Shown here piece by piece: positions 27,781-36,249 of a stretch of 64,000 nucleotides of DNA. Position 1 is the stretch's first letter. Every line of letters begins with the position of its first letter. Where the stretch lies: positions 43,794 through 107,793 of the forward strand of contig JAIQGG010000007.1 in NCBI GenBank assembly GCA_020072785.1. Reading direction: 5' to 3'. This DNA is from Terriglobia bacterium. Its GTDB lineage: Bacteria > Acidobacteriota > Terriglobia > Acidiferrales > UBA7541. The position numbers were made by a program, and so were the translations under genes. Under the pieces are notes generated by a model. That model saw only the letters and a list, made by a program, of their open reading frames with translations. It did no database searches and had not been told where the DNA came from.

Positions 27781-28179
27781 ATGCCAAGAAAAAAGACGAT
27801 CCGCAAAAACAACAAAAAGCAGAGCCTTCACGCGAAAGCGGCACGCCGCAAAAAGCCGGTCCGCAAAAAGCCGGTCCGCAAGAAGCCCCTCCGCGGCATG
27901 AACGAGGCCGTGGAAATCGCGGCGGTCGAGCTGAGGGGGCTGGGAGCACGTTCGGGCGGCCAGTCCGGCGATATCCAGGGACTCTCCCGCTTGCAGATTG
28001 GCAATTCCGAGAGCGTGGAAGAGCTGGTGGAAGAGGGCCAGGACCGGGAGGCCGAAATGGTGAGCGCCGTGGAGAACGTTCCGGACGCAGATGCCACGGT
28101 GCTTCCGAGGAAAGAAGGGGAAGCGGAGGCGGAAGAGTTGCCCGAAGAAGAGGTCCCGCCGGAGTACACGGGGAAGTAA
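27781..28179 (+). CDS. small protein with basic N-terminus and acidic C-terminus
   Basis: A 132-aa protein. Residues 1-39 are extremely basic (MPRKKTIRKNNKKQ, then three tandem KKPVR/KKPLR units encoded by a 15-bp direct repeat). Residues 39-100 are mixed (MNEAVEIAAVELRGLG, SGDIQGLSRLQ). The last 30 are acidic (GEAEAEELPEEEVPPE). The basic repeats resemble histone-H1-like tails and suggest nucleic-acid binding; this is inference from composition. It has its own promoter candidate and a strong terminator. A second open frame (27768-28214) overlaps it but lacks this organised pattern. Confidence 0.6.
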   Translation: MPRKKTIRKNNKKQSLHAKAARRKKPVRKKPVRKKPLRGMNEAVEIAAVELRGLGARSGGQSGDIQGLSRLQIGNSESVEELVEEGQDREAEMVSAVENVPDADATVLPRKEGEAEAEELPEEEVPPEYTGK

Positions 28180-28242
28180 GAAGCAGTCCTCGAAGCGGGG
28201 GATCTCGCCGCTAACGGCCGCGACTTGCCGGCGTATTCTCCC

Positions 28243-28278
28243 GCAGGGGCGCGCAATCGCATGCCCCTGCGTTTTGTG
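28243..28278 (+). terminator. rho-independent terminator
   Basis: GCAGGGGC at 28243-28250 pairs perfectly with GCCCCTGC at 28263-28270 around twelve bases and is followed by GTTTTGTG. It lies 63 bp beyond the small basic/acidic protein gene. Confidence 0.6.
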
Positions 28279-28320
28279 CGTCACTCCTGCGCGATGGCAA
28301 ATCCATTCTTTGCCGCTCGC

Positions 28321-29256
28321 TCATTTTTTCCCAAGCAACTTGACGATCTGCAGGGCGTCGACCCGGGCGCGGCTGACGGTCAGGCCCCAGTGCAGGTGCG
28401 GTCCGGTGACACGCCCCGTGGCGCCTACTTTCCCCAGCAGCGCGCCCGCCTCCACTGCTTCACCGGCGGTGACGGCGAGTGATTCCAGATGGCCGTAGAA
28501 AGTGTAAATCCCCAGGCCGTGGTCTATGACCACGGTATTGCCGGAGAAGAAGAGCGGCTCGGCCAGGACCACGCGGCCGCGCTGCGCCGCATGCACGGGC
28601 GTGCCGGCCGCCGCCGGAAAATCCACGCCGCTGTGCGGCGAGCCGGGATGGCCGTTGAGGATGCGGCGGCGGCCGAAGTTGCCGCCGGTGGTGACGCCGT
28701 CGAGCGGGACGCGGAAGCCGCCCTGCCACAGGCGCTCGGGAGTGACCTGGTCGAAGAGCTCGCGCAGGCGCTGGAGTTCTTCCTGGGCGCGCTTGAGCTC
28801 TTCGGGGCTGGGCTCCACGAACTGTTTCTGCACGGTCAGGCGCTCGGTGGCGAAGCGCCCGGCCTTCACCCGCACCAGCGCGCGGCAGCTCACCGCCGCG
28901 CCGCGCTGCGTTTGCGCCGTCAGCGTCAGCGCATAGGCCCCCGCCGGCTTCTCGAGGTCCACGCCCAGGAGTGCGCGGCGCAGGTCGCGCGGCCCATCCT
29001 CTCGCCAGAACGGCACGGCGCGCCCGCCCCACTCGCCTTTCAGCTCGGCCAGCGGCTTGGCGCTGCGCACCTCGACCAGCAACAAGCTCCCCTGGGTCGA
29101 TAGCGGCGCGCTCAGGCGCAGCTGCACGCCCGGAGCGCACTGGATCGCCGGGGCCGCCAGCGCCAGCAGCGGCAGCACCAAGAACAACGCACACCCGGCG
29201 GCAATCGTCTGGAAAAATCGTGTTGCCGCTGTTCGCAAGGAAATCTCGATTCGCAT
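28321..29256 (-). CDS. M23 family (LytM-type) peptidase
   Basis: A 311-aa exported protein. A signal peptide or anchor lies at about 10-33 (FFQTIAAGCALFLVLPLLALA). A beta-sandwich region (about 40-130) and a helical segment (about 140-170) precede the LytM domain: GHPGSPHSGVDFPAAAGTPV holds the first histidine and aspartate, and GPHLHWGL is the HxH motif. All zinc ligands are present, so it should cleave peptidoglycan cross-links or glycine-rich peptides. GGAG lies six bases before ATG 29256; ATG 29277 is an alternative. Confidence 0.88.
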   Translation of the reverse strand: MRIEISLRTAATRFFQTIAAGCALFLVLPLLALAAPAIQCAPGVQLRLSAPLSTQGSLLLVEVRSAKPLAELKGEWGGRAVPFWREDGPRDLRRALLGVDLEKPAGAYALTLTAQTQRGAAVSCRALVRVKAGRFATERLTVQKQFVEPSPEELKRAQEELQRLRELFDQVTPERLWQGGFRVPLDGVTTGGNFGRRRILNGHPGSPHSGVDFPAAAGTPVHAAQRGRVVLAEPLFFSGNTVVIDHGLGIYTFYGHLESLAVTAGEAVEAGALLGKVGATGRVTGPHLHWGLTVSRARVDALQIVKLLGKK

Positions 29257-29395
29257 TTCACTCCGTCGCACTCCCATGTAACCACACAATGGAGGCGGGC
29301 GGCAGGGTGCACATTCCTCCCGTGCCCAATCCTCACCTTCACGCGATGGAATTCGCACGGGTTCGCGCCCAGCCATGTCGTTCTTTTTGTCCTTT

Positions 29396-30835
29396 CTACT
29401 TCCCTGTTTCCTGCAGTGAGGCGGCCACTTTCTTACCGTATTCGCGGGCCTTGGCAATGACTTCGCTTTCGTGCAAGGTGAGGACGCGGCCGGCCTGCAG
29501 GACGGTGCGGCCGGCGATGACCACGGTCTCCACGTCGCTGGCCTTCAGGGCGTAGACGATCTGCGAGTAGACGTCATACATGGGCACGGCGTGCGGCGCG
29601 TCCAGGCCGATGACGATGAGGTCGGCCTTCTTGCCGGGTTCGAGCGAACCGATCTCCTTTTCCATGTGCAGCGCCCGCGCCCCTTCGATCGTGGCCATTT
29701 CCAGCGCGGCCATCGCACCGAGCGCCTGCGGATCCATCTTGGAGATTTTCTGGAGCTTGGCGGCGAGGTCCATCTCTTCCATGAGGTTGAAGTCGTTGTT
29801 GCTGCCGGCGGGGCCGTCCGTGCCGAGGCCCACGCGTACTCCGGCGGCGCGCATTTCGGGGATGGGCGAAACGCCGCTGGCCAGCATCATGTTGCTTGAA
29901 GGATTGTGCACGCAGCCGGCCTGGCGCGCGGCCAGCAGCTTGCGATCGGCTTCGTCCACCCAGATGCAGTGCGCGGCGAGGACGTCGGGGCCGAGCAGGC
30001 CGATGCGGTCGAGATAAGCAACGGGGGTGGCGCCGTTTTGGGCGCGGCTGTCCTCGAGCTCCTTTTTGGTTTCGGCGAGGTGAATAAGGATGGGGGCGTG
30101 ATATTTGCGGGCCAGGGCCGCGGAGTCGCGCAGGGTCTGCTCCGAGTTCGTATAGATCGCATGCGGCGCTACGGCGGCGTGGATCAGCGGATCGCCCTGC
30201 CAGCGCTTCAGGAATTTTTCGGTGTAGGCGAGGGTCTCGGCGGGGGTCTTGTTGTCCGGAGCGGGAAATTCGATCAGGGTTTCCCCGAGGATGGCGCGCA
30301 TGCCGGCAGCCTTGGTCTCTTCGGCGATGGCGTCCTCGAAGTAGTACATGTCGGCGAAGGTGGTGGTGCCGCTGCGGATCATCTCCAGGGCGGCGAGGCG
30401 CGTACCCCAGCGCACGAACTCCTCGGTGACATTTTTGGCTTCCGCGGGAAAGATAAATTTGGTCAGCCATTCCTGGAGCGTGACGTCGTCCTTCAAGCCG
30501 CGGAAGAGCGTCATGGGCACGTGGGTGTGGCCGTTGATGAGGCCGGGGAGGACGAGCTTGCCGAGGGCGTTGATGCGGCGCGAGGCGGTGTAGCGCGCCT
30601 CGATCTCCGCGCGCGGGCCGACCGCGAGGATGGTGTCGCCTTTCACCACGATGGCGCCGTCCTCGATCAGGCGGCGGGAGGCATCCATGGTGACGAGGGT
30701 GCCGCCGGAGACGATCAGGTCGGCGCGCTTCAGCTTCTTCGGCGGCGCGGGCTGCTTTTCCGCCGTCTGCGCGCGGACGCCTCCCGCGCAAAAAACGAAC
30801 ATCGCCAGAACAATTGTTGCCACTCCTCTGTTCAC
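29396..30835 (-). CDS. exported amidohydrolase of the adenosine/S-adenosylhomocysteine deaminase type
   Basis: A 479-aa metal-dependent hydrolase. GLINGHTHVPMTLFRGLKDD carries the first HxH, and HAAVAPHAIYT, ILIHLAETKKE, AAHCIWVDE and GLGTDGPAGSNN carry the rest of the zinc site, as in MTA/SAH/deoxyadenosine deaminases. The start is set at GTG 30835 because AAGGAGGGAGGAC lies just before it; an ATG at 30853 would place that site inside the gene. The N-terminus ATIVLAMFVFCAGGVRAQ is a signal peptide, which is unusual for this enzyme class. Last in a nucleoside-salvage gene set. The exact substrate is uncertain. Confidence 0.85.
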   Translation of the reverse strand: MNRGVATIVLAMFVFCAGGVRAQTAEKQPAPPKKLKRADLIVSGGTLVTMDASRRLIEDGAIVVKGDTILAVGPRAEIEARYTASRRINALGKLVLPGLINGHTHVPMTLFRGLKDDVTLQEWLTKFIFPAEAKNVTEEFVRWGTRLAALEMIRSGTTTFADMYYFEDAIAEETKAAGMRAILGETLIEFPAPDNKTPAETLAYTEKFLKRWQGDPLIHAAVAPHAIYTNSEQTLRDSAALARKYHAPILIHLAETKKELEDSRAQNGATPVAYLDRIGLLGPDVLAAHCIWVDEADRKLLAARQAGCVHNPSSNMMLASGVSPIPEMRAAGVRVGLGTDGPAGSNNDFNLMEEMDLAAKLQKISKMDPQALGAMAALEMATIEGARALHMEKEIGSLEPGKKADLIVIGLDAPHAVPMYDVYSQIVYALKASDVETVVIAGRTVLQAGRVLTLHESEVIAKAREYGKKVAASLQETGK

Positions 30836-30948
30836 GTCCTCCCTCCTTGTCATGCCCAAGCCCGATTTCAGGCGTGTCATCCTGGGGGCCGGCAAAGCCG
30901 GCCCGAAAAATCCCAGCCGCTCCCCTGCCGCAGTCTTACACCGGCGAC

Positions 30949-31341
30949 CTATAGATTGGAAGCGTCGAAGGGCCTGGGAAAGAGTTCGCGCATCTGGTGG
31001 ACTTCGACGGCGCCTTGGAGGTTGGCGAGGACCACCGGGACGTCGCCGCAGAATTCCCAGATCAACTGGCGGCAGGCCCCGCAGGGCGGCGTGAGCTTTT
31101 CGGCGTCGGTGACCACGGCGATGGCGTCAAAGCCACGCTCCCCTTCAGAGATGGCCTTGAAGATGGCCACGCGCTCCGCGCAGACGGTGAGGCCATAGGA
31201 GGCGTTTTCCACGTTGCAGCCGCCAAAGATGCGGCCGGAAGAGGCGCGCAAGGCGGCGCCAACGCGGAAATTGGAGTAGGGGGCGTAGGCATTTTCGCGG
31301 GCGGCGCGGGCCGCGGCGATCAAGGTATCGAAGGCGCTCAT
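30949..31341 (-). CDS. cdd: cytidine deaminase
   Basis: A 130-aa protein of standard length. Zinc ligands C54, C87 and C90 and the catalytic E56 sit in TVCAERVAI and PPCGACRQ. YAPYSNFRVGAAL is the conserved N-terminal box. It converts cytidine and deoxycytidine to uridine and deoxyuridine, feeding the pyrimidine phosphorylase encoded upstream. The ATG overlaps the purine nucleoside phosphorylase stop (ATGA), so translation is coupled. Confidence 0.95.
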   Translation of the reverse strand: MSAFDTLIAAARAARENAYAPYSNFRVGAALRASSGRIFGGCNVENASYGLTVCAERVAIFKAISEGERGFDAIAVVTDAEKLTPPCGACRQLIWEFCGDVPVVLANLQGAVEVHQMRELFPRPFDASNL

Positions 31342-32195
31342 GCGACGGCCTCCGCGATGCGCGGGAGCAGGGCCTTCAGCAGGGCGATGAACTGGCCCTT
31401 CACGCGTTCGCCGGTTTCCAGGACTTCTTCGTGGTTGATGGGCTGGTCCAGAATGCCCGCAGCCATGTTCGTGACGCAGGAGATGCCCAGGACGCGCAGG
31501 CCGGCGTGGCGCGCGGCAAGCACTTCCGGCACGGTGGACATGCCGACAAGATCCCCGCCAATGGTGCGGAAGAAACGGATCTCCGCGGGAGTTTCATAAT
31601 TGGGGCCGGCAAGCGCCACATAGACGCCTTCATGCTGCGGCAAGCCGAGACGTTTCTCTTCCTCAGCGGCGAACCGGCGGAATTCGCGGTCGTAAGCGTG
31701 GGACATGTCCGGAAAGCGCGGACCGAAGCGCTCGTCGTTGAGGCCGGAGAGGGGGTTCACGCCCTGCAGGTTGATGTGGTCCTTGAGAGTGACCAGGCAG
31801 CCCTGTGAAAACTCCCGGTTGATGCCGCCGGCGGCGTTGGTGAGAATCACCGCGCGCACCCCCAGGCGCGCAAAGACGCGCACCGGAAAGGCCACCTCTT
31901 TCGCCGAGTAGCCTTCGTAGAGATGCACGCGCCCTTGCATTGCCGCGACGGCCAGGCCCGCAAAGGTGCCGAGGACGAGCTGTCCGGCATGCCCGATGGC
32001 CGTGGAGCGCGGAAAATGCGGGATCTTGGCGTAGGGGATTTTCACCGCGCGCTCGAATTCGCCGGCGAATGCGCCCAGGCCGGAGCCGAGGACCAGCGCG
32101 ATTTTCGGGCGGAGTCTGGTCTTGGAACGAATGAACTTCGCGGCGCGTTCGGCGCGCGCAAACTCCCGGCTCGCGGCTGCTCTCTTCGCGCTCAC
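31338..32195 (-). CDS. punA: purine nucleoside phosphorylase (trimeric type)
   Basis: A 285-aa protein of the inosine/guanosine phosphorylase family. LVLGSGLGAFAGE is the phosphate-binding loop; QGRVHLYEGY, LTNAAGGIN, GPNYETPAE and GMSTVPEV are conserved; CVTNMAAG carries the base-contacting asparagine. It splits purine nucleosides to base and ribose-1-phosphate. The start is GTG 32195, overlapping the nupC stop (GTGA). About 15 extra basic residues precede the usual beginning of the family. Confidence 0.95.
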   Translation of the reverse strand: MSAKRAAASREFARAERAAKFIRSKTRLRPKIALVLGSGLGAFAGEFERAVKIPYAKIPHFPRSTAIGHAGQLVLGTFAGLAVAAMQGRVHLYEGYSAKEVAFPVRVFARLGVRAVILTNAAGGINREFSQGCLVTLKDHINLQGVNPLSGLNDERFGPRFPDMSHAYDREFRRFAAEEEKRLGLPQHEGVYVALAGPNYETPAEIRFFRTIGGDLVGMSTVPEVLAARHAGLRVLGISCVTNMAAGILDQPINHEEVLETGERVKGQFIALLKALLPRIAEAVA

Positions 32196-33424
32196 AGCAG
32201 CATCCCCACGATGGCGGCGGAGAGGAGATTGGCCATGGTTCCGGCAAGCATGGCGCGAATGCCGAAGCGGGCGAGCTGCCCGCGCTGGCCGGGTGCCAGG
32301 GCGCCAATGCCGCCGATCTGGATGCCGATGGAGCTGAAGTTGGCAAAGCCGCAGAGGGCGAAGGTGGCGATGGTGAAGGAGCGCGGATCAAGCGCGCCGC
32401 GCATCGTGCTGAGCTGCTGGAAGGCCACCAGTTCGTTGACCACCATGCGCGTGCCCAGCAGATTGCCGATGGCCGCGGCCTCGTGCCAGGGGATGCCGAT
32501 GAGCCAGGCCACGGGCGCAAAGACCCAGCCGAAGATCTGCTGCAGGCTCGCGGGGAACCAGGCCATGCCGTGGCCGGCGAGCCAGGTGTGCGCGCCGCCG
32601 ATGAGGAAATTGACGAGGGCCAGCATGGCGAGGAAGGAGATGAGCATGGCGCCGACGTTGATGGCCAGGTGCAGGCCGTCGCTGGTGCCGCGGGCCAGCG
32701 CGCCGAGGGAGTTGGCTTCCTTTTCCATGGGCGGCATCTCCACGCGCCCGGCGGTGAGCGGCTTCTCGGTTTCGGGAACGAGCATCTTGGACATGAGCAG
32801 CGTGCCCGGCGCGGTCATGATCACGGCGGAGAGCAGGTGCTTGGGCTCGATGCCGAAGGCGATGTAGGCGGCCATGATGCCGCCGGAGACGTGAGCCATG
32901 CCGCTGGTCATCACGCACATGAGCTCGGACTTGGTGAGCTTTTCGAGAAAGGGGCGGATGGTGAGCGGGGCTTCGGTCTGGCCCATGAAGATGCTGGCGG
33001 CGACGTTCAGGGATTCCGCGCCGCTGGCGCCCATGACCCGGGTCATGACCCAGGCGGCAGCGCGGATGAGCAACTGCATCACGCCGAGATGATAGAGCAG
33101 GGCGAAGAAGGCGGCGATGAAGATGATCGTGGGCAGGACCTGGAAGGCGAAGTAGAAACCGAGCGAGGAGCCTTTGCGGCCCAGTTCGCCGAAGACGAAC
33201 TCCGAGCCCACGAAGGCGAAGCTCAGCAGGCGGTTGACGGCGTCGCCCGCTTTCTGGAACAGGAGACGTCCCGGCTCGAAGCGCAGGACGAAAACGGCGA
33301 AGGTGAACTGCAGGCCGAGCCCCCAGGCCACGGTCTTCAGCCGGATGGCCTTGCGGTCGGTGGAAAAGAGCCAGGCAAGCGCGAGGATTGCGGCGATCCC
33401 GAACAGCCCTGCCAGTCTTCCCAT
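32192..33424 (-). CDS. nupC: NupC-type concentrative nucleoside transporter
   Basis: A 410-aa inner-membrane permease of the CNT family: gate-region sequences FYFAFQVLPTIIFIAAFF, FMGQTEAPLTIRPF, SGMAHVSGGIMAAYIAFG and ALCGFANFSSIGIQIGGIGA are characteristic. It imports nucleosides with H+ or Na+. AAGGAG precedes ATG 33424. The downstream stop overlaps the phosphorylase start, so import and breakdown are produced together. 50 bp separate it from the upstream pyrimidine phosphorylase. Confidence 0.95.
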   Translation of the reverse strand: MGRLAGLFGIAAILALAWLFSTDRKAIRLKTVAWGLGLQFTFAVFVLRFEPGRLLFQKAGDAVNRLLSFAFVGSEFVFGELGRKGSSLGFYFAFQVLPTIIFIAAFFALLYHLGVMQLLIRAAAWVMTRVMGASGAESLNVAASIFMGQTEAPLTIRPFLEKLTKSELMCVMTSGMAHVSGGIMAAYIAFGIEPKHLLSAVIMTAPGTLLMSKMLVPETEKPLTAGRVEMPPMEKEANSLGALARGTSDGLHLAINVGAMLISFLAMLALVNFLIGGAHTWLAGHGMAWFPASLQQIFGWVFAPVAWLIGIPWHEAAAIGNLLGTRMVVNELVAFQQLSTMRGALDPRSFTIATFALCGFANFSSIGIQIGGIGALAPGQRGQLARFGIRAMLAGTMANLLSAAIVGMLL

Positions 33425-33474
33425 GACGCTCCTTTTGCGTGCTACGCGATGGCCCTTCGCCCGCCCATTGCCAA

Positions 33475-34785
33475 TCAGGCGCCGATCAGGCGTTTCACCA
33501 GCTTTGGAATTTCCTGCGGCGGTTGCGCGGCGATCTCGCAGCTGTCCGCGAGCAGTTCCTGCGCCGCGGCCAGGCGGCGCTGGTCATTGTAATGGATCGT
33601 GAGCAGGGCGTCGCCCGCGGCGACGCGATCGCCGATGCGCTTGTGAAATTCCAGGCCCACGGCGTGGTCGATCGAGTCTTCTTTCTTCTCGCGGCCGCCG
33701 CCGAGCACGGCCAGTGCAGTGCCGAACTGCGCGCACTTCGTGGCCACCAGGTAGCCGGACGCGGGGCTGGGGATCTGTGCGCGGAGTGCGGCCTTGGGCA
33801 GGCGGTCCGGCTCGTCCACGACGCGCGCGTCGCCGCCCTGCCGGTGGATGCACTCCCGGAATTTGTCCTTGGCCTTCCCGCTGGCGATCATCTCTTCGGC
33901 AAGACGGCGGCCTTCGTCCAGGCTGGGGGTGCGTTCGCCGAGGAAAAACATCCAGGCGGAAAGCTCAAGGCTGAGCGCCCGAAGATCGGCGGGGCCCCGT
34001 CCGCTGAGGACCTCGAGGGACTCGATCACTTCGACGGAATGGCCGGCCATGCGGCCCAGCGGCTGGTTCATATCGGTGATGAGGGCCACGACTTTTTTGC
34101 CCATGCCCCGGCCGGCCTCCACCATGAGCTCGGCCAGACGCACGGAATCTTCTTCCTGGCGCAGAAAAGCGCCGGAGCCGGTCTTGACGTCCAGGACCAA
34201 GGCGTCCAGGCCCTCGGCAAGCTTCTTGCTCATGATGGAGGCGCAGATGAGGCCGAGATTTTCGACGGTGGCGGTGACGTCGCGCAAGGCGTAGATTTTT
34301 TTGTCGGCTGGAGCGATCTCCGCGGTCTGGCCGATCAGGGCCATGCCGCATTCGCGGAGGACGCGGCGGAAGTCGGCGAGCGAAAGATTCACGTTGAAGC
34401 CCGGAATGGATTCGAGTTTGTCGAGCGTGCCGCCGGTGTGGCCCAGGCCGCGGCCGCTGATCATGGGCACGTAGAGGCCGCCGGCCGCGACGATCGGAGC
34501 GAGGATGAGCGAGGTCTTGTCGCCGACGCCGCCGGTGGAATGCTTGTCCACTTTCCCGGCGGGGAGATCGGAGAAGTCCACAACCTCGCCGGAATGCAAC
34601 ATGGCTTCGGTGAGCGCGGCGGTTTCGGCACGGGACAACCCGCGCAGCCACGCGGCCATGAGCCAGGCGGCCATCTGATAGTCGGGGATTTCGCCGCGGG
34701 TATAGGCGGTGATGAGAAAACCGATCTCTTCGCGGGAATGTTCCCCGGAGTCGCGTTTCTTGCGGATCAGGTCGACGGCACGCAT
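33475..34785 (-). CDS. deoA: pyrimidine-nucleoside/thymidine phosphorylase
   Basis: A 436-aa enzyme. The family signature is KVDKHSTGGVGDKTSL. MRAVDLIRKKRDSGEHSREE at the N-terminus matches bacterial PyNP/DeoA starts, so ATG 34785 is preferred over 34818. It phosphorolyses thymidine or uridine to the base and (deoxy)ribose-1-phosphate. First gene of the apparent operon deoA-nupC-punA-cdd-amidohydrolase. Whether it is thymidine-specific cannot be told. Confidence 0.94.
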   Translation of the reverse strand: MRAVDLIRKKRDSGEHSREEIGFLITAYTRGEIPDYQMAAWLMAAWLRGLSRAETAALTEAMLHSGEVVDFSDLPAGKVDKHSTGGVGDKTSLILAPIVAAGGLYVPMISGRGLGHTGGTLDKLESIPGFNVNLSLADFRRVLRECGMALIGQTAEIAPADKKIYALRDVTATVENLGLICASIMSKKLAEGLDALVLDVKTGSGAFLRQEEDSVRLAELMVEAGRGMGKKVVALITDMNQPLGRMAGHSVEVIESLEVLSGRGPADLRALSLELSAWMFFLGERTPSLDEGRRLAEEMIASGKAKDKFRECIHRQGGDARVVDEPDRLPKAALRAQIPSPASGYLVATKCAQFGTALAVLGGGREKKEDSIDHAVGLEFHKRIGDRVAAGDALLTIHYNDQRRLAAAQELLADSCEIAAQPPQEIPKLVKRLIGA

Positions 34786-34978
34786 GAGAACGGGAGCAAC
34801 GCTGCGCGAGGGTAGCATTGCGCGGGAGAAGCGTCAACGCAGCGAGCCGGCGCCCCGGCTCTCCCGGGCGGTCCAGGCGGCGCGCTGCGGGGGAGACTTC
34901 CACGGCGAGGAGAGGTAAAATTGCGTTCTGTTTTTTCCCATCGCCGGGAAATTGGCCCGGTGCGACGGACAGAGACGC

Positions 34979-36031
34979 ATGAGCCAGCACGACGCAAAGA
35001 ACGGAGGGATCACGGCCGAGCGGGAGCGCCGCCAGAAGGCGAGGCGCGAGCAACTCCTGTACCTGGAGCTGGGGCCGGAAAACGGGGGCGTGGTGCTGGA
35101 TGTCTCCGAGGGCGGCATCCGCTTTCAGGCGGTGAGCCCGCTTCAGGAAGGCGCCCGCGTGCATTTCCGGGTCGACCTGGATGAGACGCGGCACGTGGAA
35201 GGATACGGCCAACTGGTGTGGACGGACGAAACCGGGAGAATCGCCGGGCTCAGCTTCACGGAGTTGTCGGACACCGCCCGCAGGCAGATCCGGGGATACC
35301 TGCAGCAGCCGGCCGGTACGCGGGTGGCCGCAAGTGAGGACGTCGAGAAACCGCGCGGAAATGAAGTCGAGCGCTTGGCGGTGCCGGAATTTCTGCTGGA
35401 GAGCCGGCCGCCGAGCAACCCCTGGCTCGATCCTGAGAACGTGGCCAGGGCGGTCCGCGCCATGCTGCTGGTAACGCTGGTGGCGACACTGGGAGTGGCG
35501 CTGTTCGTGGGCCGCCGCGAGCTCGGCGGGGCACTCGCCTCGCTCGGCGGAACGATTGCCGAAAAGGCCAGGGATCTGCGAACAACGGTGGGGAAAGCAT
35601 CAGCGCGCGCAGCGCGTCCGGCGCTGGTCACGAGCTCCGGAAACAGCAAGCGCGCTACCGATAAGCCGCCCGCAAAGGTGGCGCCCCCCGTCACGTCCGG
35701 GAATGCAGGAAGCATCGTAGCAGCGGCGGCACCCGCTCCTCCCTTCGCTCCTGCCCCTGCGGACGCTGGGGAAGCGGAAGTCACGGCCGCGCAGCAGATT
35801 CTGCGCCGGGGAAAAGAGATGGGCAATCCCGCGGAGGCGGTGGGGCTGCTGTGGGCCGCAGTCGAGAAAGGCAATACGCGCGCGGAACTGCTGTTGGCCG
35901 ACCTGTATGTGCAGGGCTTGGGCGTGGCGAAGAATTGCGACCAGGCCCGGGTGCTGCTCACAGCGGCGTCGAAAAAATATAAGGAAGCGCGGCAACAGCT
36001 GGCGCTGCTGGGCGCTTCCGGCTGCCCTTAG
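34979..36031 (+). CDS. PilZ domain protein with one membrane segment and C-terminal Sel1-like repeats
   Basis: A 350-aa protein. Residues about 15-105 are a PilZ domain: a basic RxxxR stretch (RERRQKARR) and LDVSEGGIRF, the (D/N)xSxxG motif, so it should bind cyclic di-GMP. A single helix follows at about 162-180 (MLLVTLVATLGVALFVG). A proline/alanine linker and Sel1-type helices (EAVGLLWAAVEKGNTRAELLLADLYVQGLGV) complete the protein. Topology predicts PilZ in the cytosol and Sel1 in the periplasm, a possible inside-out c-di-GMP signalling device. Confidence 0.8.
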   Translation: MSQHDAKNGGITAERERRQKARREQLLYLELGPENGGVVLDVSEGGIRFQAVSPLQEGARVHFRVDLDETRHVEGYGQLVWTDETGRIAGLSFTELSDTARRQIRGYLQQPAGTRVAASEDVEKPRGNEVERLAVPEFLLESRPPSNPWLDPENVARAVRAMLLVTLVATLGVALFVGRRELGGALASLGGTIAEKARDLRTTVGKASARAARPALVTSSGNSKRATDKPPAKVAPPVTSGNAGSIVAAAAPAPPFAPAPADAGEAEVTAAQQILRRGKEMGNPAEAVGLLWAAVEKGNTRAELLLADLYVQGLGVAKNCDQARVLLTAASKKYKEARQQLALLGASGCP

Positions 36032-36249
36032 GCGCCCGCTATTTCTTCTTTCCGGCATTTTCTTTTCGTTTTTTTTCTACCCGGGCCTCTCCTGGCCCTG
36101 AACATCCGGCATAGGGCGGCCTTGTGCCCGCTGGACTGCACCAGGGCTCGCGTGAGTGGACGGCGCAAGGAGAGGGACCGTTTGCGTTTCCCTGCGCCGA
36201 CTCTGCTAGAATCCTGACTTCGTTTGCAGTGCCAACTTCCGGAGGAGCC

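Noticed and set aside
33439-34815. 458-codon open frame opposite the pyrimidine phosphorylase gene
   Set aside because: Antisense of conserved sequence; no domain, no ribosome-binding site.
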